64,000 bases of DNA, from the NCBI GenBank assembly GCA_947034895.1, contig OX344764.1, positions 72,707,348 through 72,771,347 on the forward strand, read 5' to 3'. The translations under genes were made by a program, and so were the position numbers. The notes below the pieces were generated by a model. The model made no database searches and was not told the origin of the DNA. It saw only the letters and a program-made list of their open reading frames with translations. This document shows, in pieces, positions 11,207 through 23,900 of this stretch. The stretch comes from Rhytidiadelphus loreus (taxonomy: Eukaryota; Streptophyta; Bryopsida; Hypnales; Hylocomiaceae). Position 1 is the stretch's first letter. Each line of letters begins with the position of its first letter.

Positions 11207-12434
11207 CACCTAAAGGATCAAGTTGTGTTTTCTTTGGCAACATAGCAATTTTGGGCACCTCACTATAAATGAATTTTTTTTTCTTTGAAATTTTCACACC
11301 GAGGAGTAGCTTTAAGGCCCAACAATTTTCATAACTTTTGACTTCATGGTTCAAAAGCAATTGTATGATATGTAGTTTTCATTGCTTAATGGGCAACCCA
11401 AACACCTAAAAAAACTTCATTAAAAATTTGAAATTGGTTTTCCAAGATTTACATATACGTCAAAATCTCTTAATCATTCCATTTTGATTAACCACATGAA
11501 AGTCATGAGGAGTTTTAGTAGTGGGTAGTTTGTGGGTAGTTATGGAATCTCTACTCTAAAAAAACTTTGAAGCCCTTTATTTAACTCAATTTTCAATATT
11601 TAAAAAATAAAATAAAATCCTAGGATGTAGATTTTTTATTAAAACATTACATCCTTTAAGATTGGCATTTTTTTTGACACAAATGAAACGACAAATTGGC
11701 ATTTTTCAATTCTATAAATAAATGGCTATAAAACTAGTATTTCAAATCAATCTCTACTTCTTTCTACTTACTATTTTTTCCTATATGTTGTACAATTACA
11801 AATGATCTGAAAATTTTCAAGCATGTAGCCAACTTGCCTTGAAGAATGTATCCAAAGAATTATAACCATTTTGGACATTTTTTCATACAAATGTGACCTT
11901 TTGAAGTGCAGTTGCCCATTTTTTTAGGGCCCCCCAAAGGATTTTTGTTAATTCAAATACTAATATCTTGCAATCTACATGATGGAAATATCTGAAATTT
12001 TTTCTACATCTTCTCACATTAGATGAGATCTAGGGGTGCTGGAGGGCCGTTTCAGGCTTGTTCCCAGCTTCATTCCCCTGGTCTCATCAAACATTGATGT
12101 CAGATTTTATTTTTTTTCAAAAAAATGAAAAATGAAAAATCCTTAAAATGAAAAACAAAGTTAATTTTTTTTTCAAAAAAAGTAACCTGATAGTCGCTTG
12201 GCTAGGTCAACGCAACTTGCGAATGGCAGGTTTTGGCGTTTTTTGGCGTTTTTTGAGATGGGAATTCGTAGCCTTCTAGAGTAGCAAAAAAACATGTAAT
12301 GAACTAGCATATTACAAGATTCTATAGTTATATGTGTCCAATTTTTATTTTATTTTTCTAAAATTTGGTTTTTGTACTAGAAATGACAATTTTGGAGCGT
12401 TTTTGGTGAAAACATAGTCAAAAACCTATAGGGG
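11207..12434. mobile_element. TTAA-flanked element, copy 2
   Basis: TTAA stands at 11203-11206 and 12435-12438. The inner ends are CACCTAAAGGATC and (reverse complement) CCCCTATAGG. The body matches copy 1 in reverse orientation and copy 3 (33229-34142) around the CTAATATCTTGCAATCTAC stretch near 11950. A TIR element is inserted at 12017-12301. It is non-coding. Confidence 0.6.
12017..12301. mobile_element. CATTAG-family TIR element nested in copy 2
   Basis: It starts CATTAGATGAGATCTAGGGG and ends TGTAATG, a one-base variant of CTAATG. Deleting it joins TTCTCA to AACTAG, matching the uninterrupted relatives TTTCA-AACTA at about 470 and 51945 (reverse complement). Again no target duplication is seen. 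Confidence 0.6.
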
Positions 12435-12779
12435 TTAAGTATGAAGACAAATTAAAATACTTTGGAAGATTAACCATATGGTAATACATGAAAATATTAA
12501 GTGTAAAACGATATGGTGATACATGTCAAGACTTGAATAAATCTTAAACTATCATATAGGTGCATCTTTGAATCATCTTAAAAAAACATTCAAGACTATT
12601 TGATTAAGTGACACTTTTAGGCACTCAAGGTTTTTGGATGTCCATATTGAAATTGAATTACTTATAAGGTATTAATGTAATTTCACCTAAAGTCTTAAAA
12701 CTTTGAGGTAACTAGTGTACCATAGGACGTTTGTAGCTAAAGCACCATGAAATACATATATCTTGATGAATTTGAATAG

Positions 12780-13600
12780 TTACTGTTGTATTGTTGTATT
12801 CAAGTATCTAGTGCTAGTAGTCTACGAGTGGAATAATTATTGTTAGAAGAAGTTGCATTGTTGTATTTTGGGTTTGGATATTCATATATTAGAGGAATTG
12901 AAAGTTACGATTTGATGAAAAAGACTCGCCTGCATTATGGTTTCTATTGTAGTTAGCAATCAATTCATCATCATCATCATCTATATTCATTTGATTGTTG
13001 ACTTGTATCTCCTTAAGCTTGATCAAGATTTCTTCTAAATGCTAGGTCATAATAATTTTAATTTTAATGATTTGGTTGATTTGGATAACTTTGAACTTGG
13101 TTTTGATTTAATAGACATGATATTGCTTGGAGATCTTCTAGTGGAGCTTGAATTTCCTGGGAAGACACTTTTGTTTGAGGTAGAGTGGCAATTGATTTTT
13201 TAAGTGAATAATGATATCTACATACTTGGCATGAAAACCAAGGTGTCTTTGGATTGTTGTTATTGTTACCCATAGATCTCACATAATCTACCATTTTAGA
13301 TTGGGGGCAAACTTTGCAAACATTAATAAACTCTTCAGATAATTTAAGAGGAACTTTTGCATAACCCATTAGATCTCAAGCTCTAAATGCATTAGGACAA
13401 AAAATGAGAGATTTTGTACTCTGAGGATTTTTGCAATTGTAATGAGGTTGATGAAGTTTTTTGTTGTTGTAGTATTTGAATTTTACATTTGATTCATTAC
13501 ATCCAAGACATTTAATATCATATAAACATGTTTGTTGGATTCCATGACCACAAAGATTGATTGTTAGAATATGAAATTGAAGATGAATGTTGCATATCTA
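12780..13600 (-). pseudogene. Dof-type zinc-finger protein relic
   Basis: Read on the minus strand, residues encoded at 13424-13510 give C-x2-C-x21-C-x2-P with the conserved interior FKYYNNKKLHQPHYNC. This is the Dof DNA-binding signature (C-x2-C-x21-C-x2-C) with the fourth cysteine (13424-13426) changed to proline. A leader-like frame beginning MQHSSSISYSNNQSLWSW lies just upstream and is separated by a stop and frame change. The stretch after the finger, where the RRYWT..G block should be, does not match. A downstream 101-codon frame (13064-13369) and an Asp-rich stretch (about 12960-12985) may be remnants of the C-terminal region. No introns were recognised. It is a transcription-factor family member by descent and not functional as it stands. 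Confidence 0.6.
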
Positions 13601-13637
13601 ATTGATTTGCTACAAGAAACAATACATTAGAGAAAAA

Positions 13638-13993
13638 ATGAGGCCTCTGGAGGGCTGCTCCGGAGTGACCAAACAAGGCTATTGTTTTCAAAATAGTCCC
13701 TGGCTGGAATCTAGCTACAGAGGAGAGTCAACTTGGGTGAATATTGCCAAAGTATTCAACCTCGGCGACTAAATTTTTTTCTTTTTTCTTTTTGTGTGAC
13801 TAAATTTTTTTTCTTTTTTGAGAATTTTTTTTCTTTTTTGAGAATTTTTTTAAAAGCTGGTTCCTGTGCCATTGGCAGCATTGAAAACTGCAAGTTTGAG
13901 GTGGGAAATTTTAGGGGAATTTTTTTTTTGCCAAAAGAAAAGATGGGAAGGTAGTTTAGTTGCTCCTGGCGCAACCCTCCGGAGGCCTCATTT
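13638..13993. mobile_element. MITE with TGAGGCCTCyGGAGGGyTGC ends, copy 1
   Basis: The left end TGAGGCCTCTGGAGGGCTGC mirrors the right end GCAACCCTCCGGAGGCCTCA. The interior (GGAGTGACCAAACAAGGCTA and onward) is shared with 44730-45080 at the same length. Poly-T/C runs in the centre create false frames on both strands. Confidence 0.75.
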
Positions 13994-15573
13994 CTTTTTC
14001 TAATGTCAACTATTTACATGATCATATATTTCATTATCTAAAACCTTATTTATAATTAATTTTACTTACTTTTATTTTTTGTAAAATTTAAGATAAAAGT
14101 TGAAGAAGAAGAAACATTATATTTCTTCAACAAATTAACCTCTAAACACTCCAATGTCCACTTTATAGACAATGAATAGATTGAAACTCTTAGTTCTTTC
14201 TCATTCTACTTAGATGAAAGTCATCCTAATTTGTAGAGATACTTTATTAAATTGTCATCCTATCTATTGGTTGGATTTGGTATTACTAGAGTATATATTT
14301 TTCTAAAATTACAAATGTGGAAGAATGTCATGTGGTTGACCAAGCCAAAACTGCATTGACTCTAGTCCAAAACTAGATTTGCAAAAATGAGGTCATAGAT
14401 TTTAAGAACACAAAAATTTCAAAAAATCACCATGTCAAGAGAACCTCATTTCAAATGCATTCCAACAATTTGCACTCAAAAAATGATAATATTTTGCTTG
14501 TAACTGAATTTAGAAGGATTTTAAAATTTCCCCTTCAAAATTTATAAAAAAATATTGGTGATAGCATTGGTGAATCTAACCATACAAATAGGACCCAAAA
14601 CTCAAAATCTACAACTTTCATTTGTATATGAATTCCAAAATATTCTTCCAAATAGTACTTTATGACGATTTCTCCCAAATCTTCAATTAAGTATTGGAGA
14701 ATCTTCAATTGGAGAAGACTCTAGATGTTTAGGGATTAAAGCAATAACTATAACCAAGAAGCTATTTGTACTAGCTGAAAATTGCCCTATTTTTCCTTCA
14801 TTATTTCTTCATTATTTTATTTCAAAATAATCAAATCTAGATAAAATAGCTTTAAAATTAACTCAACAAGTGATGTAAAATTAACAAGGGGATTTCCTGT
14901 CCAAAATTTCTTGGGTCTTTCCGGGTTGAGACTCTGTTAATATCATGTACAATACATTCTTAAAGATCTTAGGGACACTTCAATGGCTACTGACGAGATG
15001 ATCATCACATTGCCAGTTTAGAAGCCTCTTTGGCTTCAATTGAATCAGAGTTAATACTAAGTAACCAGTTCAGCTCTTGAAAGAAAATTGTACAAAATGC
15101 ACCAGTGCACACGTCAAGTGAAAGATCAAAGGAACCCAAAGAAGCCTTTGCAATATAGGCCTGCACAGGTCAAAGCACAAAGCTTGAGAGAAAAAAAAAG
15201 CAATTTTTTGTACCCCATTTTTCAATGTTGGTAATACACTAGCAGTACTGTACCGTAATCCAATTAGCAAGAATGGGCATCTAGAAGTGAGTCCTAGAAA
15301 TATTTGAGATATCAAGGTTTTTGGCTACCTCTTTGAGGTGGATTTCGCACTTGTTACATCAAATGCGTCACTAGGAATTCTTCAGAGCATACAATGTCAT
15401 TATTTAGTTGCACATGATGTTGGTTAAAAATTTAAGCTTGTTGCTTTTACCTCTGCAATCTAATGAAGCCCAAAGCCAATTGAAACCCTTTCTGTGTACA
15501 GACTCCAAAGGTCTATTGAAGATTTGGATAGAAATGAACTCACAGAAAAATTAGCGTGATACTCCAAAACTGG
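13994..15573. other. Intergenic, no feature recognised
   Basis: This is AT-rich spacer followed, from about 14950, by less AT-rich sequence that may include the 3' untranslated region and downstream flank of the minus-strand gene ending at 15574. I see no other gene. Confidence 0.45.
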
Positions 15574-18292
15574 TCAGTGGGGCCGGAATGGAAACACGAA
15601 TGAAATACTTTTCCCTGGCTTGGTACCTTCCAAATAAGACATCACAGATTTAGAAAGTCAGCACACTGTTGTTTGCAAGGTGAGAACACCTAATTGCACC
15701 TCTTGTTCAAAACGTACACAGTCTGAACATGAAAACCTGAGGACAATTTTGAGTACACCTGCAAGCAACACTTAGAAAATTCTTACTTTTTAAAACGATG
15801 TCCCAAAATACGTGCTAACTTGTGTTGGGATCCTCTTTCCATTACCAACAAGATTCGACGAAATTGAAGTCAGAGTAATAATAGGAACTATGATCAGATC
15901 CTTATGGTTGTACATCTCTTAATGATGAGTACCATTTGCATATCAAATCAGAACTCAAGTTAATTCAAACAGTGCAAGACGCACTAATCACTTTCTACTG
16001 CATTTTTCTGTTTTATTTTTATCTGTTTAGTGGCTACTTGGATAAGAAGAAAGTATAGTCTATGCCCTTAAGTCATTGAGATTCTGGAAATAAATTTTTA
16101 GCAGAAACATGCGATATAAAACAATTAGAGCATCTGGCAGTCGAATTATCTTCAGTAGCCAGAATTATAAACACCAGAGCAAGATTGTTTCTGCTATGAG
16201 AAGTGGCAACATATTGTGTGTGTTTCCTGCGACTCAATAGCGTAGGCATACAAAGAGATGTTTGGAAGTGAACCAAGGGATGTAACTCACATTCATTGAA
16301 GCACTGCACGGAGCAAGTCTCAGTAACTTTTTTGATGTCAGACTGATCCAACACGTAGCCCGTCTCATCCTTCACTTCCGTCAAATGCTGAGAAACAGCA
16401 CCCTGACATGCCTTTCGACAAGGAGCAGTGCACGACTCCTCCCTTGTCTGGCCCTGTCCTTTGGAACACGATGGCTCTCCAATGATCGTTACCTACAAGT
16501 TGACCAGTTGCTTTCAATTCATTAGAAACCGTGTCAATGTTCATGAAGGGGCAAGAACAGTACATATTATTATAATGAAGACTGAAAATAATGAAGTTGA
16601 ATGCCGTATGTCAAACCACCACAAGTAATTGAACATCCCCAACAATGTACAAAAGTAGAGTGGAAGAGGGAGTAATCACTTTGAGACCAGGTGGTACCCC
16701 TTGCAATTCAGGAGTTTCTTTGCTTGCGTCCAGAGCATTCACACTGCAAACATGTAAATCACCATAGAATTCAAACGTAAGATTTGACACAGTGACCATA
16801 TATCTCATGTTGTGTGTTTCTTCAAGGATGGCTTGAACCCCTTGAACAATTGGGAAACTACATTTTTTTCAGTTATAATACATAGTACTTGAGTAACATG
16901 ATGATTACCAAGACCATATAAGCATGTAAAAACACGATACTCCATATCCAAACTACATTTTTTTTGCAATGAATCTCTCGTAAGTTTGATGCACACAAGT
17001 GAGTATTTAAACCTAAACAAGGCTTCCAGGTGTTTCTTAGGTTAAACTATAGCATGAATACTTGACTAGATGTTCCATCAATTCCATTTCTTTGTATTGT
17101 GTGAAAATTGGAAACTGAAAAGTGCATGTACCAGGCTGATGCAGTGAACCCTTTTTTCCTGCCTACGACCTTGTTTTCGACTACATCCTCGATCAAGTAC
17201 TTCTTCCTGCGGTCACAGCAGCACCAAAACCCTATCAGACTAGGGATGCGTTGCTAAACTTCCACTGTCCACATGCATTTCTATCACTACAACAGAAACA
17301 TAAAAAATTTCACAAGTACTAGATATTGCAAATTCAAGAGCAAGATACTCTTCTTCCTCCTGACCATCAACCGCCCTTTGTGCATACCACCTATGACACT
17401 TCGATTACACTTTCGAGACCATAAGCTATGCCAGATAATGTGAAGTCTCTATTCATCATACAGTGAGAGAGATTCCAACCACCATACGAGTGAATTTAGA
17501 ACCTGTTCCCACAACAATCTAGAAATTTTCACCATATTAAATTTTGCACATTTTATTTGTGTCAAGCTAAAAAATGAATTGCAAAAAACTAATGACAATA
17601 GGTTTTGTAATTTCACACTTGGCACAAATCAAAGCTCACATGTACGGTCAATGGAGCTTCTGATGTATCGTATGGTTAATGGAGTCTCTACCTTCCTACT
17701 GATCACTCAGTTTCTTGCAACAAATTGCACATGCGAGGCTCTCTACCTTCACTAAAACAAATATTCTCTAAAATGAAAACTTCATAAAATAGGATCTCAA
17801 AGAAGTGGGATACCAAAATTGCAAAATACAGCCAAGAATGCTGCAATTTGCGACTTTAGGCTTTCGGAAGGGCAGTGGGGTCACCTACAAGATGCTGCCA
17901 TACAGAGTGAAAGGCTCCACTGGATCTTTCTCAATTTGAGGTTGACCAAACCAACCAAACGCCATAGCCGGCTCGCCTGCTGCTCCACTCATCACCACGG
18001 CAGCCAAAGCAGCCACCATCCATTTCTTCACGGCGTCGTCACTCGAGAAAGAAAGCCCAGTAGTATTCACCTCCTTCTCTTTAGTAGTAGCAGGTTCTCT
18101 GTCTGACCTAATCGAGCAGCAAACTCTTCCACGAGTTGTGAATTTCAATAGCCCACCTCTCAAGCCAATTGCGTGACCACCTGTGCACATTGCCAGACCG
18201 AAACTGGAAGGACAAGAAACTGAAGAACTGGCACGGATTGCGAGAATTGGGTCAGCTTGGAATCCACGACATTGGGCCAGGTGAGTTGCCAT
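15574..18292 (-). CDS. Chloroplast/thylakoid-targeted protein with twin C-x3-C-x3-C motifs (5 exons, 265 aa)
   Basis: I spliced this by hand. The exons are 17889-18292, 17132-17206, 16680-16743, 16291-16492 and 15574-15626. All junctions are GT-AG and the sum is 798 nt with one frame. Residues 1-85 are Ser/Arg-rich like a chloroplast transit peptide. A hydrophobic stretch at about 91-111 ends PAMA-F, which looks like a thylakoid transfer/cleavage site, so the mature protein would start near 112 and face the lumen. The mature part opens with KDPVEPFTLYGS (122-133). The C-terminal half has C202-x3-C206-x3-C210 and C241-x3-C245-x3-C249 plus C160 and C190, and ends in FPFRPH. I believe it belongs to a conserved plant plastid family but cannot name it; no function is claimed. 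Its 5' side faces the duplicated MNS3 leader region. Confidence 0.8.
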
Positions 18293-18316
18293 TATGAAAC
18301 CCTAAACAGGATTGCT

Positions 18317-19040
18317 ACTACATCGGCCGAATTGGAATTAACGAACTTACTGAAACTGCTGCAAATTTAACGTTAGCATGGTACATTCAGTGCAATTAAC
18401 TCATACACTCATTGCCAGGTTTCAAAGTGACAATACGAGGTGATGAGGAAGATAAGAGGCTCGCGGTCGTCAAATCCGTAGCTCCGACTTTTGGCGGGAT
18501 GCACTAGCTGAATGCCACAACATCTGTGGGACCACGGTAATAGGGTTTACCCTAAGTTCACACTGTCTTGGCTGAGACTGATGTTTTTGTTTTTGTTTTT
18601 GTTTATGTTTCGTTTCGTTTTTGTTTGTTCTGTTTCGTTTTGTTTCGTAGAGAATTTGGTCCTGCGAAGGTTGTTGTTGAAGACTTAAGCTTGAAGATGA
18701 TCAGGATCTGAGTATTATTTTCATTGTGAGGAGTTTGCTGATGAGCAGAAATTGATGGTATGGAGCATTTGAAGAGGAAATCTGCAAGATTGTGCCAAGG
18801 ATATTTACGACTTGTTATAACTTGAAATCTGCATTTCTGTGTGTACGAGGTAAAGATTTGACAATGGTTCTACCTCCTCATTGTGCTGCAGATCGGAGCT
18901 TTGTTGTGAACTGAAGTTTTGATAGACTTTGCTAATTTGATTGGCGTTGCACTCCATGTAAGTAACCCTGGGCTTGTTCACATCACTGCAGAGAGGTGCA
19001 AGCTGTGTTCGTAACAGCAATGTCTGTACAACAGTATCCA
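18317..19040 (+). pseudogene. Duplicated 5' flank/leader of the MNS3-like gene
   Basis: Blocks here recur in the same order in 20096-21900: the segment around GAATTGGAATT (18328 and 20105), GTGGGACCACGGTAATAGGG (about 18530 and 20283), the TTTGTTTTTG tract, and the intron 1 end with GTTGTGAACTGAAGTTTTGA (18903 and 21792) through to CGTAACAGCAATGT of exon 2 (about 19010 and 21886). The start codon region of exon 1 is not present here. After 19040 similarity ends, so this is a truncated tandem duplication with no product. It sits between the divergent genes at 15574 and 20961. Confidence 0.75.
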
Positions 19041-20960
19041 CAATTATTTGGCTTTGACTTGAGTGGTGCAGTATACGGTTTCACCGACCCTGTGGAGGAG
19101 ACGAATACCTCTTTTTGTGGTAAAAATTATGCATTACATTTCTTTCCTCAGATATCTACTTTAGGGTATATGCACGGTGTCACAAAGTTCACGATTGTCA
19201 CCTGTATGGTCAAGTTTTCATCTATTCTTTTCATTCATGTTTTGGAGTACAAAGAAGGAGCCCGTTGCTGCAGATTTGATGCTGCAAATTTTGCAATAGG
19301 GTGTTCTAGTATGTGTATTTTCAATTGGTACTAACAATTCCTACAAATGTGTCATTTCATTAAGGTAGGGACTCCCCAAATCGCCAAGGACCCCAAAGCA
19401 CCATGTGATTCGATGTTAAGTTGGTGTTTGTCCTTGTGATCAATATGTACCAAAATTCCATCAGTAGCTTCTGAGAAATATTGACATATCCATATTGGTC
19501 TCCCAACATAGTCACACCTGTGAAGACTCTCCTTGACGGACTGAGGAAAACATGTGAACAACTAAGCATGTTACTTCCTTGTGGAATCCCAGAGAGAACT
19601 ACAATTTCAATTGCAAAAAAGTATAGCCAAGAGGCATTGTATCCATGGATTCCTTCTTAGCTCGACTACTCAACGCGTTCAAATCCTAACTAAATATAAA
19701 AACAGACTCCCAACCACTATCCGTTGAATTGAAACTATAAAGCTATGTATCATCTACACACATTATATTAGGTATACACAATCTATCATGCCATAATCTT
19801 GCAATAGTTATTATGAAATTGATTGAGCTCTTATACAATAAACACAAGAGCATCCTCTGGCTACCACACCTGTTGGCAAAACATCAAACATATTGGCAAA
19901 GGTGATAACAAAAGGATCCCCAATCAAAACCAGAACCTCTAACAAGGCATCCAGCATCCAGCGCACAAAAACATTGATACATGATCACGAAAATTCACAT
20001 GGCTTCTCAATCCACAATTACTGAAGGAAGGTTGTATGCAATAACCTCGACTGCTTCAAATCATTCACACAGTTTGAAGGATTGATTGCTCTTACATCAG
20101 CAGCCGAATTGGAATTCTAGATGTTACCGAAACTGCTGCAGATTCAGGGTACCACGGCATTTCCAACGCAGTGAAATCACACACTCATGTGAGAGAGTAT
20201 ACGAAACGAGGAAGAAAGGATCCACAGCTCGTTTGGTGGGATGAGCTTAAGTTGCTGCTGAAGTCACAATCATACCTGTCAGTGGGACCACGGTAATAGG
20301 GCTTACCCTAAGCTCCTCCCACCAACCAACCTTCGGGTAGCTTCTTGTCAGTGTCTTGGCTGGAGTGGGGATTGTTGTTTTTGTTTATGTATTTATGTTC
20401 TTTTGTTTTATTTTTTTGAGAATTTGGTCGAAATCCTGTGAAGCTTGGTATTGAAGATGTACGTTAAGCTAGGGTGATCAGGATCTGTTTTTGAGTGAGG
20501 AGTCTGCTGTCTTCAGCAGAATTTGATGACATGGAGCAGTTGAACAGGAAATCGCACTAAGTTAGTGGTTGAGTGGTCCACGTTCTGTTGCTTGTGCTAT
20601 TTTAAGAAGTGAGCTATGTCGGTATCCTGCGGGAAGACCGGAACTAGACTTGTGTAGGGTTGGCGCAGATCTAGGGTTTCGTGTGAATTTATTCTAATCG
20701 ACCGCGTCCTCGTTGTTGTGAACGAAACCATGCTACTAAGTCGAGGATGAATTATTGTTGAGCATTACTTCGTTGTCGGGTTTTCGACAATGAGCGCATC
20801 TGTGTGAGAGCGAAGGAGCTGGACCGTTCTCGCATTGTACGTTTGTGGTGGTAGTTCAGCCAAGCATTCTAAAATGCGTTTTGTTACAATTGTGTTCGTT
20901 TTGTTTTGAGATTCTAGTGTTGAAGGACATGAGGGTAATGCAACATTGGAGTGGACGATC
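19041..20960. promoter_or_regulatory. Upstream region of the MNS3-like gene
   Basis: About 1.9 kb lies before the start codon. The part from 20096 on is the source or sister of the duplicated block at 18317-19040, so it probably holds the promoter and 5' leader. No TATA box could be assigned with confidence. Overlapping minus-strand frames at 19352-19569 match nothing I know. Confidence 0.4.
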
Positions 20961-23900
20961 ATGGCGCCTGTGCTGCCCTACACAAGTAAAGATACCAAGT
21001 ATGACAATGCCAAGTTTCGAAAGCGCTCTACTCTGAGGGTAAGCCCTAGTCCTTGCTGGAGATCGCTTCTCTGGTGGTTACCTCGGAATTCAACCAGCGT
21101 TTGTGTTGTGATTTACGAATTCTGTACAGATCTAGATTTATTCTTCGTGCTCAAACCTATGGTCGTTACTTGTCAGAGGGATTGTAACCTGTTTCTGCAT
21201 TGAACCTCCAATTTTAGAAGTGTAAGGTCCGTCGCTTCCAGCACTTAACCAAGATGTAGTAGTATGATTTGTCACTCGATATAGCTCACTGGAGAGATCG
21301 ATTTGGGTATTACAAGAGCCAAATCTCTGTTGAGATCGAATTTTGAACACTACCGGTATGTAGACTCCTGTTGAAGGCAGAGTCGACAAGCCCATTTAAT
21401 GCAAAGATTAGTGGTCATAGACATGTAGCCAAGTCACGCAACGGTTGCTTGTTGAAGGTCAACCTGGTGCATTGGAAGAGATGAGTGGCTGTTGGTAATT
21501 GGGGTCAGTCAACACGAGACCGGATCAGGTCTCTAACGGGTTAGGATTTCGTCTAACTTACTTTGATATTTTTTGGCTACGAGTTGCATCAATAAATTAT
21601 GCCCCCTATTATCCAAAGTTGCTTGAAAAGTGGGGATGTTAATTGTATCTCGGAAATCTGCACGAAGGAGTCAGGATATTTACGTTTGGTATTACTTGAA
21701 ATCTGCATCTCTGTGTGGTCGAGTTAAAATTTGACTATGGTGCTACCTCATTGTGCTGGAGATTGGTGGTTTCACGTGCAAGTGCTTTTGTTGTGAACTG
21801 AAGTTTTGATAGACTTTGCTAATTTGACTCCGTATAAGTAACCCTGGGCTTGTTCACCTCACTGCAGAGAGTGGTGCAAACTGTTCGTAACAGCAATGTG
21901 AGAAGGCAATGTGGATCCTGTGGGATGGGCCAGATTTTGTTACTACTTTTGATTGGGGGCCTGATGATCCTTGCTTGGACTCATCCCAATCACCCAGCTG
22001 CAAATCATGTCAAGAAAGTAAGGAAAAACATCGCCGAAGGCAAAATTGGAACGGAAACATTGTCTCAGCTCTGGAAGAAACGGCTACCACCGACGCTGAA
22101 GACCCCAGGAGTACAGCTCAATAATGACAGCAGTATCAATGTAAGATACTTTTCTGCATTTATATAGGTTGTTCGTATTTCTGAGGTTGTTGTCCTGGAT
22201 GTTTTTAGGTGAGGTAGAGGGTCCTATTTGCATCGGTTTTAAGCAATTTAACATGTGTAGGGTGTGATTTTTGGGAGATCAGAATTGAGCTGTGACCAGT
22301 TTCTTCTGGATTAAAGAGCCAAATTTTATTACTATGTATGAATATCTTATGCAATTACATAGTGGGAGGGTGGAGACCTCTAGAATTGACCATAGACAAC
22401 CCCATTTCCATCCAAAGATCAGTGATCATTGACATTTAGCCAAGTCATTCTTTCTCGCAACTTGCTAACTGAAGGCAAACCGCGTGTATGAATATATGAG
22501 TTGTTGCTGGTAACAGGGTTCAGTGTAGGAGACGTTTGAGTTTCAGGATTAGGTTTGAGTATCCTCTACATTGATGTGCGAAACCGCTCACATTTGGATG
22601 CTGTCGTCTTCTCATCTTGCCTCAGACTACGGAGGACAGTGCCCTGTGGGAGAAACGACAATCCAAAGTCTCGGGCGCTTTCATGCATGCTTGGAAGGGT
22701 TACAGGAGCTTTGCATTGGGCTTTGATGAATTGCATCCGGTCACCAAATCAGGGGCTGATGGCTTAGGTGGACTTGGGGCCACTGTCATTGATGCGCTTG
22801 ACACTGCTATGATTATGGGATTGGATGATGTGGTGCAAGAGGCTGGGTCCTGGATTCAAAAAGAATTACTGGACAGAATCGCAGCCAAAGGACAGGTGAA
22901 TGGTTCTTTAATCTCCATCTTGCTGTTTTTAGGCCATTGGCGTGTATTCGTATCCACTGAAGGATTTATTGTGATTTTGTCGTGTGTTTTAATTTATCTG
23001 GAAAATGGTTAAATGTCTATGCAGGTGAATCTATTCGAGACAACGATTCGTGTTTTAGGTGGTCTTTTGAGTGCTTACCATCTCAGGGGAGGCGGTGACA
23101 GTTCTAATTCTTGGGGAGCTCACACTGTGGGGCCGGATCCTGAGGTCTACCTTCACTGTGCAAGAGACTTGGGTGATCGCTTGCTTTCTGCCTTCACCTT
23201 CAGCAAGTCTCCTGTTCCTTACTCTGACGTTTTTCTGAGAGAAAGGACGGCACACCCTGCAGGCAGTTTTGGTGGGGATGCCAGCACAGCTGAAGCTACC
23301 TCAGTTCAGTTGGAGTTTTCTTATCTTAGCCATGTGACAGGAGATCCTAAGTATGAGAAAGCGGCTATGGCTGTTTATGAACACTTCAAGGGACTTCCAA
23401 AGACAGAAGGTTTGGTGCCTATTTTCATAGAGTGAGTTCCTAATGGCCCGCTCCTGTGACAGCATTTTTATGCGCAAATTGTAGATCTTATGTCTCACCT
23501 TCGGATGCAAGACACTGTTGACCGATTGTTCTTAGACTGAATGATGCTTTAGAAAGACTTCAAGGCCATGAATGCAATGATTGTGCAAACGTTTAGATTG
23601 GTTGTCTCTGCTTTTGGTCATGTCGAGTAACCCTTTGAGGTTTTGATGTTATAGTGCAGATACAGGACAATTTCGAGGAAACAACATAAGACTGGGATCT
23701 CGGGGGGACAGCTATTACGAGTATCTACTTAAAGTTTGGATACAACATGGTGGTGCTGCTTACAATGAATCGACTGTAGCATATCTGAGAGATATGTACG
23801 ACGAGGCAATGAATGGTGTGAAGCACAGGCTTGTCTCTCAGTCTCAGCCAAATGGCTTGGTTTTTGTAGGAGAGCGGCCAGATGGGCCTGACGATGAACT

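Noticed and set aside
17819..18106. 95-codon plus-strand frame
   Set aside because: Antisense of exon 1 of the plastid-protein gene.
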